DNA of 6,447 bases from an uncultured Myxococcales bacterium (GCA_903917305.1 CAIXAA010000646.1:1-6447), one strand, 5' to 3'. Counted from the stretch's first letter, positions 1 to 6,187 are shown. The notes: generated from the letters alone by a model not told the origin. Numbers and translations: made by a program.

Positions 1-384
1 GTCGTGCACGTCGCCGAAGGGCGTGGCGGCGTAAGGTTGGGCGAGCGTGGCGCGGACGTCGGCGGACTCGATCCACGACATGTAGGAAATGCTGTTGAGG
101 ACTGGCGCCTTGCCGAGCGTCCAAGCCACCTGCGCCGGCGTGCCGCTCAAGTGACCGCCGCCGCGCCGGATTGTGTAGGATTCCGGCCCGCCGTCGAGAT
201 CGACATGCGGGTCGCCACCGCGGACCATCACCGTCACGGTCGATCCCGAAGGAAGTTCAGCAGCCGCCGGGTCCAGCACGACGTGGGCCGCTTCCGTGGT
301 GCTGGCCGCATCCGCCGCTGCTTTCTCCGCCGTTCCCCCGCAAGCCAAAATCCCCACCAGCCCCAGCAACCACGCGAACCGCAT
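1..384 (-). CDS. Putative lipoprotein, 3' end beyond the left edge
   Basis: An open frame of 128 codons runs from ATG at 384 to the left edge without a stop, so the protein is incomplete at its C-terminus. It begins MRFAWLLGLVGILACGG: a short positive n-region, a hydrophobic stretch and a lipobox-like ILAC with Cys15, so it is predicted to be lipidated and anchored in a membrane facing the periplasm. The remainder (about 16-128) is rich in Gly, Ala, Thr and Val and looks beta-rich (for example LPSGSTVTVMVRGG near residues 45-60), perhaps an Ig-like or adhesin-like fold, but I recognise no named family. The start is well supported by GGAGG six bases upstream. That Shine-Dalgarno lies inside a hairpin (391-423). 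The gene follows the VWA gene by 54 bases on the same strand, so the two probably form an operon. Function unknown. Confidence 0.75.
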   Translation of the reverse strand, partial: MRFAWLLGLVGILACGGTAEKAAADAASTTEAAHVVLDPAAAELPSGSTVTVMVRGGDPHVDLDGGPESYTIRRGGGHLSGTPAQVAWTLGKAPVLNSISYMSWIESADVRATLAQPYAATPFGDVHD

Positions 385-390
385 GACACA

Positions 391-423
391 CCTCCGGATG
401 TGCAGCATCGCACGATCCGGAGG
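391..423 (-). promoter_or_regulatory. Intergenic hairpin that sequesters the lipoprotein ribosome binding site
   Basis: In the mRNA the 5' arm CCUCCGGAU (423-415) is perfectly complementary to the 3' arm AUCCGGAGG (399-391). An inner GUGC/GCAC pair (413-410 with 403-400) extends the stem to 13 base pairs, with one bulged C at 414 and a six-base loop. The 3' arm contains the whole GGAGG Shine-Dalgarno of the downstream gene, whose AUG follows after six bases. There is no U-tract, so an intrinsic terminator is less likely than translational control. The hairpin starts about 15 bases after the stop codon of the VWA gene, so a ribosome finishing that gene could disturb it. The structure is seen directly; the regulatory role is inferred. 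Confidence 0.65.
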
Positions 424-438
424 CTGTCGTCACCGCGG

Positions 439-1590
439 CTATTTCGCTTCCTGGAACTTCTTCTCGGACATCTGCGACTTCAAGGTCTTGCGCATCGCCG
501 CGTCGAACGTGTTCTTCTCGCCCGCCGCTGCCGACTTCGCCTTGGCGTCTTCGATGAACTTGCGGCGCTGCTTGTCCAGCTCCGCCAGCTTCTTCTGGAT
601 GGTCTCGCGATCCTTCGCCTTTCCCTGCACATACGCCTCGCGCTGCGGCGCGGACATCGGCTTCATCTCCTCGGGCAGCTCCGCCTCCGCCATCTTCGCC
701 GGGGCCGCCTTGCCGCCCTTGGCCGCGTCGACCAGATCCCAGTCCTGCGCCTGGTAGACCGGCTTGGCCTTGGCCATCGCGCGCTCGATGCTCGCGGATC
801 CACCCGCCTTTTTCGAGTTCACGTCCTGCGCCATCTGCCGCTCCTTCGCCACCTTGCCCTTACCGCCGGCGCCGTAGCCGATGTAGGTTTCGCTCAGCTT
901 GTCGCCGAGTTGCGCAATCTCGGCGTCGTACGGCGTCGCGATGCTGGTCTGCGCCACGTCCTGATCGATGGCCATGAAGTTGCCGCGTCCCAACTCCGCG
1001 CCGTCCTTCCACTTTCCCGCAATGCCCTCGTCCATGCCGCCGCAGTGGATGGTGTTGACCGCGATGCCGTTCTTGCGCGCCTTGGCGACCGCTTCGCGAT
1101 AATCGACGCGGCCTTGCGTGAACGGCTCGTTGCCGGCGATGAAGATGGCGCGGTAGTCGTCCGGGTCGCGGCTCCACGCCAGCCCGTCGACGGCGCGGTC
1201 GATGACCATGCCGCAGTACTCGTCGCCGCCGTTGGTCTGCAAGGCGAACAAAGCTTCGGAGATCTTGTCGAGGTTCGTCGTCAACGGGCTGACCATGCGC
1301 AGGTAGCCTTCGCCAGCCGGGATGCTCGCCTTGCCGTACTCGTAGAGGCCGACCTCGACGTCCGGTGCGCAGCCGGCGCGCTGATAACGTGCGATTTCAT
1401 TGACGATGCGCCAGAGCTCGGTCTTGGCCTGGCCAATCAGGCCGTCCATGCTGTTGGAGGTGTCGAGCAGGATGGCGACCTGCACGCGCGGATGGTGCCC
1501 GCTGCACACCGCTTGCACGGCTTCGTGGGCGGAGGCTGGCACGGCGAGGGCGCAGAGCAGGGTGACTGTGAGGAGGGGGGTGCGCAACAT
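439..1590 (-). CDS. Secreted von Willebrand factor A (VWA) domain protein
   Basis: 383 residues. MLRTPLLTVTLLCALAVPASA is a Sec signal peptide with probable cleavage after ASA (residue 21), so the protein is periplasmic or secreted. A VWA domain follows (about 36-220): the MIDAS signature DxSxS is present as DTSNS at 43-47, followed by the helix around LIGQAKTELWRIV. The later MIDAS aspartate is not obvious: the strand that usually ends in a TDG-like turn reads FIAGNEPFTQG (150-160). Mature cysteines are C30, C74, C126 and C183, which could form disulfides. The C-terminal part (about 245-383) is Lys/Ala/Glu/Gln-rich and probably helical or coiled-coil. VWA domains usually mediate metal-dependent protein binding; the partner here is unknown, though the downstream lipoprotein is a natural candidate. 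The ATG at 1590 is chosen because the signal peptide starts there and AAGGAG sits six bases upstream. A GTG at 1734 would extend the frame but adds 48 Arg-rich residues ahead of the signal peptide. Confidence 0.9.
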   Translation of the reverse strand: MLRTPLLTVTLLCALAVPASAHEAVQAVCSGHHPRVQVAILLDTSNSMDGLIGQAKTELWRIVNEIARYQRAGCAPDVEVGLYEYGKASIPAGEGYLRMVSPLTTNLDKISEALFALQTNGGDEYCGMVIDRAVDGLAWSRDPDDYRAIFIAGNEPFTQGRVDYREAVAKARKNGIAVNTIHCGGMDEGIAGKWKDGAELGRGNFMAIDQDVAQTSIATPYDAEIAQLGDKLSETYIGYGAGGKGKVAKERQMAQDVNSKKAGGSASIERAMAKAKPVYQAQDWDLVDAAKGGKAAPAKMAEAELPEEMKPMSAPQREAYVQGKAKDRETIQKKLAELDKQRRKFIEDAKAKSAAAGEKNTFDAAMRKTLKSQMSEKKFQEAK

Positions 1591-1596
1591 GGGGAA

Positions 1597-1602
1597 CTCC
1601 TT
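1597..1602 (-). promoter_or_regulatory. Ribosome binding site deciding the VWA start
   Basis: The minus-strand sequence AAGGAG lies six bases before the ATG at 1590. Together with the signal peptide that begins exactly there, it fixes this start over the in-frame GTG at 1734. Confidence 0.75.
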
Positions 1603-1680
1603 GCGGCAAGTGGTTCGTCGCCGCCGGGCCGTGCGGCCGGGGCTGATCCTTCTGACGCGGGGAGTGGCGAACGGATCTAG

Positions 1681-1718
1681 GCTGGCCTGTGCGCGCCGCG
1701 GAATCGACGCGCGCCAGC
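1681..1718 (-). terminator. Possible GC-rich stem-loop after the B12 protein gene
   Basis: The 145-base gap 1591-1735 contains GCTGG (1681-1685) opposite CCAGC (1714-1718), with GCGCGC blocks (1691-1696 and about 1709-1714) inside, able to form an imperfect GC-rich stem. It lies 18-55 bases past the stop of the upstream gene. No T-tract follows on the minus strand, so it is not a classical intrinsic terminator; it may simply reflect base composition. I found no convincing promoter for the VWA gene in the rest of this gap. Confidence 0.3.
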
Positions 1719-1735
1719 GGAGGAAGTGTTCCACA

Positions 1736-2521
1736 TCATGGCGACACCGCGCCCGGCAACTGGCTGATGTCCGTCATCAGCTCCGCGCCGGGGATCGCTG
1801 ACACCAGGCCCAACTTCACGGCGTTGCCCCCGACGATGATCCGCGGGTGCAGCGGTCCCGGCAACGCCGCGATGCGCTCGGCGATGGCGACGACGCAGGG
1901 ACGCTGCTCGGCGAGGGCCATCGAGAGGAGCAGGGCCCGCGGCTGGGCCCGTGCGACCAGCGCGACCAGGTCGTCGATACCGGGCGTCCGGTACAACACC
2001 CACGCCCGCACACCGTGGTTCGCCAGCCACAAGGCCAGGATGCGAACCGCCAGCGTGTGCGTGTTGCCAGGGGCGTTCACCAGCAGCACATCCGCGTGGT
2101 CCGCTTGCGCCGCGTCCCCCGGGTCGACCGCGTGGATCCGCACGACGATCGACTTGTACACGCGTTCGCAGAACTTGGTGAACCGATGCTCCTCCGCCAC
2201 GGAGATGACGCCGTTCTCCCAGTCCTTGCCGATCCGGTAGAGCAGCGGCGCAACGATGCCCATCAGGACGTCGACCGCCCGGACGTTCGCGTTGACGGCG
2301 TCCGTGATGATGTGCACCGCCTGGTGCACGTCGCCGCGCCGGCCTGCTTCCATGAGTTGAGATTGGAGGCGCTGCAACATCCTCGCATGGGCGAAATCCG
2401 CGGCGGTGAGATCGAGGACCCCCGGCTCGCAGCGTGCACAGATGCCGTGCGTCACGCTGAGGTCCTCATAGGGCGGAACTTCGCCTTGAAACTGCTGGCA
2501 ATAGGAGCACCACGTCAGCAT
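1736..2521 (-). CDS. B12-binding domain protein with N-terminal Cys4 zinc-ribbon-like motif
   Basis: 261 residues, no signal peptide, so cytosolic. Residues 1-32 carry two CxxC pairs, WCSYC (C5, C8) and HGICARC (C28, C31), the compact zinc-ribbon-like motif often attached to PAS and other signalling proteins. Residues about 45-130 form the four-helix cap of methionine-synthase-type B12 modules, including DWENGVISVAEEH. Here W101 is followed after nine residues by E111-H112, the Wx9EH motif of CarH-type adenosylcobalamin photoreceptors. Residues about 143-255 are the Rossmann-like B12-binding domain: NAPGNTHTLA supplies H155 as candidate lower cobalt ligand (a variant of DxHxxG with Ala for the last Gly), followed by LLLSMAL and IIVGGNA for the nucleotide-tail pocket. 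No MerR helix-turn-helix, methyltransferase or mutase domain is present, so a light or cobalamin sensor or adaptor is more likely than a metabolic enzyme. The ATG at 2521 overlaps the end of the heme oxygenase gene, implying coupled expression. The fold assignment is confident; light sensing is inferred. Confidence 0.88.
   Translation of the reverse strand: MLTWCSYCQQFQGEVPPYEDLSVTHGICARCEPGVLDLTAADFAHARMLQRLQSQLMEAGRRGDVHQAVHIITDAVNANVRAVDVLMGIVAPLLYRIGKDWENGVISVAEEHRFTKFCERVYKSIVVRIHAVDPGDAAQADHADVLLVNAPGNTHTLAVRILALWLANHGVRAWVLYRTPGIDDLVALVARAQPRALLLSMALAEQRPCVVAIAERIAALPGPLHPRIIVGGNAVKLGLVSAIPGAELMTDISQLPGAVSP
2515..2521 (-). other. Seven-base gene overlap coupling heme oxygenase and B12 protein
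   Basis: The B12 protein ATG (2521-2519) lies just before the TGA of the heme oxygenase gene (2517-2515), in a different frame. The only nearby Shine-Dalgarno candidate is weak (AGGCGGA). This arrangement is typical of translational coupling and suggests the two proteins are needed together. Confidence 0.8.
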
Positions 2522-3783
2522 GACGGTCCGCCTGCCTCGTCCAGCCTGGCCACAAGCTCGTTCACGGTCGCGATCCAGTCGGGCGAGAAGCGCCCGGCGT
2601 CGGTGAACCAGTCCCGCGTCGCCGCCAGGGCGCCGTGGATGCCGCCATGCTCGTCCAGCCACGCCGAGGCCACCAACGCGGCGGCCGATGCCACCGTCGT
2701 CCCGGCACAGGCGCGCAGCCGGCGGTCGAACTGCTCCACCAGTTGCGCCAGCGTCGCGCCGTTGCCCAGCGCGCGCCGCTGCGCTTCGCGGCCCGCCAGG
2801 AACCGATCGTAGCGTGTGCGCATCTCGATCTGGTCGGGAAACTCCTTGGCGAGTGCCTCTTGGATCGCGCGGAGGTGCCCTTCCAAGACCACGGTCGGAA
2901 TGCCTCGGCTCGCCAGCACGGTCCGCAGCCATTCCAGGTTCTTGGTCGCCGTCTCCACAGGCATGCGCGCCAGCGCGACCAGCCAGCAACTGTCACTGCT
3001 CGTGAACCGCTTGCCGCGCTCGCCAAACCTCTGTTCGAGGTAAGGGTACTTCTGCCATGCGGTCCTGCCCGCGCGCAGCGCCAGGGCGATCTCGAGCGGA
3101 TCCTGCGGCATGGCGTGATCGCCAGCCTCGACGTTGACGGCCGTCACGTGGTGCTTCAGGTCTTGATCCGCGAAGGGATACAAGGCTGTGCAGAGCGCAT
3201 GGAGCCGCTCGAAGCAGCGGACCGCGGAGCTCGCGACCAGCTCCGCCTGCTCGTCGTTCAGGGACAGTCCGTTCAGCAGCCGCACGAACTCCTGCCAGTG
3301 CACACCCGTGCCCTTGCCATAGCAGCCGAAGGACTGCAGTTGCTCGTCGTCCACGGCCAGGCAGCGGGCATAGGCATTCTTCAGAACGATTCCGCCGTTT
3401 TGCGAACCCTCCAACACGTACAGCGTACCGACCAGGCTCAGAGGCGAGTCCGCATTCGCCAGCACTTCCGCGGCAGTTGCAAGCGCGCTGTGGATCGCTG
3501 GCGTGATGCTCGGCAGGCTCTCGGCACCCAAAAGGTTCAGGTCGGCGGCCAGCAGGGGACCCTTGGGCCGGGCGTGGCGGACCAGCGCGGCGAGCTCCGG
3601 GCTCGCCACCTGCGAGAGTTCGCGCTCGAGCACCGCGTGCAGGATCGCGAGGCTGCGAAGGAAGCTCACGATCGCCAGCTTGGGCAGGTGGCCCGCCTGC
3701 AGCGCACGGAAGAACGGCAGCGTTTCGAGCCGCTGGTGCAGCTCGGCCGTTTGCGCTCGGAGATGCATCCGAAGATCGGCCAC
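2515..3783 (-). CDS. Heme oxygenase domain fused to an unassigned helical C-terminal domain
   Basis: 422 residues, cytosolic. Residues 1-210 match bacterial biliverdin-producing heme oxygenase: LRAQTAELHQRLE with proximal haem ligand H16, and the distal helix GTLYVLEGSQNGG (119-131) with its flexible glycines. This domain should oxidise haem to biliverdin, CO and iron. Bacterial heme oxygenases are usually about 200 residues; here about 200 more follow. The extension contains YPYLEQRFGERGKRF (246-260), then SSDSCWLVAL and WLRTVLASRGIPTVVLEGHL (285-304), and appears all-helical. I do not recognise a named family for it; it could bind the bilin, haem or the partner protein. The start is a GTG at 3783 with GGGAGG just upstream (close spacing); an ATG at residue 6 (3768) is possible, and both keep H16. 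The gene overlaps the B12 protein gene by seven bases and follows a 201-base gap, so it probably opens a two-gene transcript. No bacteriophytochrome is in the window. Confidence 0.87.
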   Translation of the reverse strand: MADLRMHLRAQTAELHQRLETLPFFRALQAGHLPKLAIVSFLRSLAILHAVLERELSQVASPELAALVRHARPKGPLLAADLNLLGAESLPSITPAIHSALATAAEVLANADSPLSLVGTLYVLEGSQNGGIVLKNAYARCLAVDDEQLQSFGCYGKGTGVHWQEFVRLLNGLSLNDEQAELVASSAVRCFERLHALCTALYPFADQDLKHHVTAVNVEAGDHAMPQDPLEIALALRAGRTAWQKYPYLEQRFGERGKRFTSSDSCWLVALARMPVETATKNLEWLRTVLASRGIPTVVLEGHLRAIQEALAKEFPDQIEMRTRYDRFLAGREAQRRALGNGATLAQLVEQFDRRLRACAGTTVASAAALVASAWLDEHGGIHGALAATRDWFTDAGRFSPDWIATVNELVARLDEAGGPSC

Positions 3784-3853
3784 GTGCCTCCCTTGCCGCC
3801 ACCAAGGCCCAAGCCGGCATGGGCACCGTTTCGCCTGTCGAGCAGTCCCTCAA

Positions 3854-3882
3854 CGGTGACATGTCCGCTGCCGGGCAGTCAA
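3854..3882 (-). promoter_or_regulatory. Candidate control region upstream of the heme oxygenase gene
   Basis: The 201-base gap 3784-3984 is the natural place for a promoter of the heme oxygenase/B12 pair. On the minus strand TTGACT (3882-3877) resembles a -35 element, but no good -10 box lies 16-18 bases downstream. Two small perfect palindromes sit close by: CTGCCGGGCAG at 3868-3878 and GACATGTC at 3858-3865. Dyads in an otherwise weak promoter suggest an activator-dependent promoter. The rest of the gap is GC-rich, with nothing recognisable and no T-tract terminator after the glycosyltransferase stop. Confidence 0.25.
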
Positions 3883-3984
3883 GCTAACGCCGAGATTTCG
3901 CGGCGAGTTCAGCACGGCGCGGGCCGGCCGGCGCAGTGTTCCCGGGCGCCCATGGTGGGGCTGCGCGCGCCACCGCGGCACCGC

Positions 3985-5103
3985 CTACCGCTGCGCCAGC
4001 AGCGCCAGGTACAGCGCCCGAAACCGCTCCATCACCGCCGCCACGCTGTAGTTCGTCAGCACCTCCGCGCGGCCCAGGTCGCCAAGCTGGCGTCGCAACT
4101 GCGGATCCGCGATCAGCCGCGCCAGCGCCGCCTGCAGCGCCCGCGCATCGCCCACCGGCACCTCGAGCGCGCGACCACCGGCAATCACATCGGGAATCGC
4201 GCCCACCGGCGTCACCACGCACGGCAGCCCGCTGGCCATCGCCTCGAGCAGCACGTTCGGCAGCCCCTCGCGCCACGTCGGCAGCGCGAAGATGTCGGCT
4301 TCTCGATAGATTCTCGTCACTTCTTGAGGCGTCAGCTCGCCCAGCTCGATCAGGCGGCCGGTCTCGCGCAGCCGATCCAGCGCCGCCTGCATCGCGAACT
4401 GCTGCCCGGAGTCGATGGCGCCGCCCAGCTTGCCCACCACCACCAGGTCGCAGTGCGGCAGCCCCAGCGCCGCCGTCGCCAGCTCCGTCACGCCCTTGAG
4501 CGGCGTCAGCGCGCCGACGAACAGCACCCGCGGCCGGTTCGTCGGCGGCAGCAGCCGTGGTGCGCCGTTCTTGTGAATCTCCTGCAGATCCACCATGTTG
4601 CCGATACGGTCGACGCGCAGCCCCGGCACTTCGGCGCGGAGGTACAGCTCCAGCTCGCGCGACAGCACCAGCACCGCGTTCGCCTTGCGCAGCACGCCGT
4701 CCAGCGCCTTGCGCCGCGCCGTGTCCAGCCCCTCGCGCCAGGCAATTATCTGAGTCGAAGCATGGATGTGCAGCACGGTCGGCACGCGCGCCGCCCGGCA
4801 CAGCGCCAGCGCCACGGCATCGCGCGGCGTCGCCCAGAACAGCGTCGTGGTGATGTGCGCGACGTCCGGCTTGTTTTTCGCCAGGATGCCAGCCAGTTGC
4901 GCCAGCGCATTGCCCGCCGGCTTCAAGCGGTCGAGGCGAAACGCGCTCTTCTCGGAGAAGCCGGTCTGCGGCGGCGAGATATTGGCGACCGCGACATCGA
5001 GCCCGTGCGCCGGAGCCGCGCCGACGTAGTGCTCCGCCCAGCGGCCAATCCCGCCCATCGGCGGCGGCAGGGGCGCCCAAAGCAGCACGCGCAGCGGATC
5101 CAC
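3985..5103 (-). CDS. GT4-type glycosyltransferase
   Basis: 372 residues forming a two-lobed GT-B protein of family GT4. The N-terminal lobe starts with RVLLWAPLPPPMGGIGRWAEH (residues 5-25), including the glycine-rich acceptor loop GGIGRWA; LHIHAST (111-117) is the usual central motif. The C-terminal donor lobe opens with RVLFVGALTPLKG (192-204) and contains FALPTWREGLPNVLLEAMASG (272-292), in which E279 and E287 form the EX7E motif that binds the nucleotide-sugar, followed by GAIPDVI. Such enzymes transfer sugars at the cytosolic face of the membrane, commonly for O-antigen, capsule or glycolipid; the sugar and acceptor cannot be read from the sequence, and no other polysaccharide gene is visible. 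The start is a GTG at 5103, one base after the smpB stop, with GAGGT inside the smpB end acting as ribosome binding site, so its translation is probably coupled to smpB. Confidence 0.92.
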   Translation of the reverse strand: MDPLRVLLWAPLPPPMGGIGRWAEHYVGAAPAHGLDVAVANISPPQTGFSEKSAFRLDRLKPAGNALAQLAGILAKNKPDVAHITTTLFWATPRDAVALALCRAARVPTVLHIHASTQIIAWREGLDTARRKALDGVLRKANAVLVLSRELELYLRAEVPGLRVDRIGNMVDLQEIHKNGAPRLLPPTNRPRVLFVGALTPLKGVTELATAALGLPHCDLVVVGKLGGAIDSGQQFAMQAALDRLRETGRLIELGELTPQEVTRIYREADIFALPTWREGLPNVLLEAMASGLPCVVTPVGAIPDVIAGGRALEVPVGDARALQAALARLIADPQLRRQLGDLGRAEVLTNYSVAAVMERFRALYLALLAQR

Positions 5104-5104
5104 G

Positions 5105-5572
5105 TCAACCTCGCTTCATGACGCGAGCAACCTCGCGTTTTGCTTCCTTTTCCTTGACGTTCTCGCGCTTGTCGTGCTCCTTCTTGCCGGTGCCCAGCGC
5201 AATCTCGACCTTCACCTTGGCGCCCTTGAAGTAGACCTTCGTGACCACGCACGACGTGCCCTTGCTCTTCAAGGCATGTTCAATCTTGAGGATTTCGCGC
5301 TGGTGCAGCAGCAGCTTGCGCGGCCGGTCCGGGACCGATGCGAACTGGTGCGCCCACGGATACTCCGGAATCGACATGCCGTGCAGGAACGCCTCGCCGC
5401 GCAGGACCCGCACGTGCGCGCCCGGCAGCACGCACTTCTGCGCGCGCAGCATCTTGACCTCGCCACCATCCAGCACGATGCCGGCCTCCCACGTTTCCTC
5501 AATGGAATAGTCGTGGTACGCCTTCTTGTTGCTGGCGATGACGCGGATGCCGTCCTTGTCGGGCTTGGCCAT
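5105..5572 (-). CDS. smpB: SsrA-binding protein SmpB (trans-translation)
   Basis: 155 residues, the usual length. SmpB binds tmRNA and carries it to ribosomes stalled on broken mRNA, its C-terminal tail filling the empty mRNA channel. Family hallmarks are ASNKKAYHDYSIEETWEAGIVL (13-34), GEVKMLRAQK (37-46), RKLLLHQREI (85-94), VYFKGAKVKVEIALGTGKK (113-131) and HDKREN (133-138). The tail ends ARVMKRG, matching the conserved ARIMK region. Variations from the usual pattern: the normally invariant GTEVK is GGEVK, and the segment around residues 64-82 (GMSIPEYPWAHQFASVPDR) differs from the common form. The key HDKR and tail residues are kept, so it should be functional. The ATG at 5572 has GGGAG upstream. 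It sits 15 bases behind the Fe-S protein gene and one base ahead of the glycosyltransferase. No tmRNA gene was recognised in the window. Confidence 0.95.
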   Translation of the reverse strand: MAKPDKDGIRVIASNKKAYHDYSIEETWEAGIVLDGGEVKMLRAQKCVLPGAHVRVLRGEAFLHGMSIPEYPWAHQFASVPDRPRKLLLHQREILKIEHALKSKGTSCVVTKVYFKGAKVKVEIALGTGKKEHDKRENVKEKEAKREVARVMKRG

Positions 5573-5587
5573 GAGACTCCCGGCCGC

Positions 5588-6187
5588 CTAGTAGAACGTC
5601 GTGCGGACGACGGGCTGGAACAAGCCTTTCTGATGTGCGCACACGGGGTTGAGCAGGCACGCCGCGCACTCGGGCTCGGTCGTCTCCGGGCAGCGCTTGC
5701 GCGCGGAGAAGAACGTCCAGTCGATCGCCCCGAGATCGCGACCGGATACGGCGCACAGGCGCAACACCGCATCGCGGCAGGCCAAACGCACGATGGCTTC
5801 GTCCGCGGGGCGCAACAGGCGGCGCGCACTCAGGTCTTGCAGCAGCGTTTCGTCCTGGATCGTCACGATGCCGGTGCGCAGGCAGGTCCGCATCACGTGG
5901 TAGTCGACGACCGGCGCCAGATCGCGGCCATCGCCGGCATCCAGCCACTTCTCCGGCCGTTGCGTCAGGCACAAAGCCAGCAACATCGACTTCTTGCGCA
6001 GCGGGTCTTCGCGGTAGCCGGTCACGTGGTCCAGGGCCTGCAGCAGGAAGCGCACCGGGCGGTCCGACGCCTGGGCGGCCTGGACGAGGCTCTCCGGCGT
6101 CCAGCCCAGCTCCCACATGTCGCGGCCGTAACCACGCAGAAGAGCATGGTGATTCGCCAGCACGGGCATCGGCACCGTCCCGATCAT
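5588..6187 (-). CDS. Probable Fe-S protein resembling HhH-GPD DNA glycosylases
   Basis: 199 residues from the ATG at 6187. The C-terminus holds C166-x7-C174-x2-C177-x5-C183 (RCPETTEPECAACLLNPVC), very close to the C-x6-C-x2-C-x5-C [4Fe-4S] loop of endonuclease III and MutY. Before it, DPLRKKSMLLALCL (61-74) and PVVDYHVMRTCLRTG (92-106) recall the Lys and Asp that form the active site of HhH-GPD and archaeal AGOG-type glycosylases (K65 or K66 and D95 are candidates). A base-excision or nucleoside glycosylase role is therefore plausible but unproven. The protein may be N-terminally truncated: glycosylases of this type normally carry another helical segment ahead of this region, the start lacks a good ribosome binding site, and in-frame stops lie just upstream (TAG at 6196-6194). 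The upstream DNA looks rearranged. It ends 15 bases before smpB, on the same strand. Confidence 0.75.
   Translation of the reverse strand: MIGTVPMPVLANHHALLRGYGRDMWELGWTPESLVQAAQASDRPVRFLLQALDHVTGYREDPLRKKSMLLALCLTQRPEKWLDAGDGRDLAPVVDYHVMRTCLRTGIVTIQDETLLQDLSARRLLRPADEAIVRLACRDAVLRLCAVSGRDLGAIDWTFFSARKRCPETTEPECAACLLNPVCAHQKGLFQPVVRTTFY

Noticed and set aside
4..1680. Long plus-strand open frame of 558 codons
   Set aside because: It is antisense to the lipoprotein and VWA genes, its translation is dominated by Arg, Leu, His and Ala without motifs, and it is explained by high GC at third codon positions of the minus-strand genes.
1591..1734. N-terminal extension of the VWA protein from a GTG at 1734
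   Set aside because: The added 48 residues are Arg-rich and would bury a clear signal peptide; a good ribosome binding site precedes the inner ATG at 1590.
2522..2989. N-terminal extension of the B12 protein to 2989
   Set aside because: The extra residues are Arg/Gly/Ala-rich and lie out of frame within the heme oxygenase coding sequence; the domain content begins at the ATG at 2521.
3854..3882. Classical sigma-70 promoter built on TTGACT
   Set aside because: No TATAAT-like hexamer occurs 16-18 bases downstream, so only a low-confidence regulatory region is reported.
3884..5080. Minus-strand frame of 398 codons overlapping the glycosyltransferase
   Set aside because: It is the shifted frame of the GT4 gene, nearly all Gly/Ala/Arg, with no motif; the GT4 frame carries the EX7E and other signatures.
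2635..5121. Plus-strand open frame of 828 codons
   Set aside because: It runs antisense across three well-supported genes (B12-protein upstream region, heme oxygenase, glycosyltransferase) and is Gln/Arg/His-rich without domain motifs; a GC-driven shadow.
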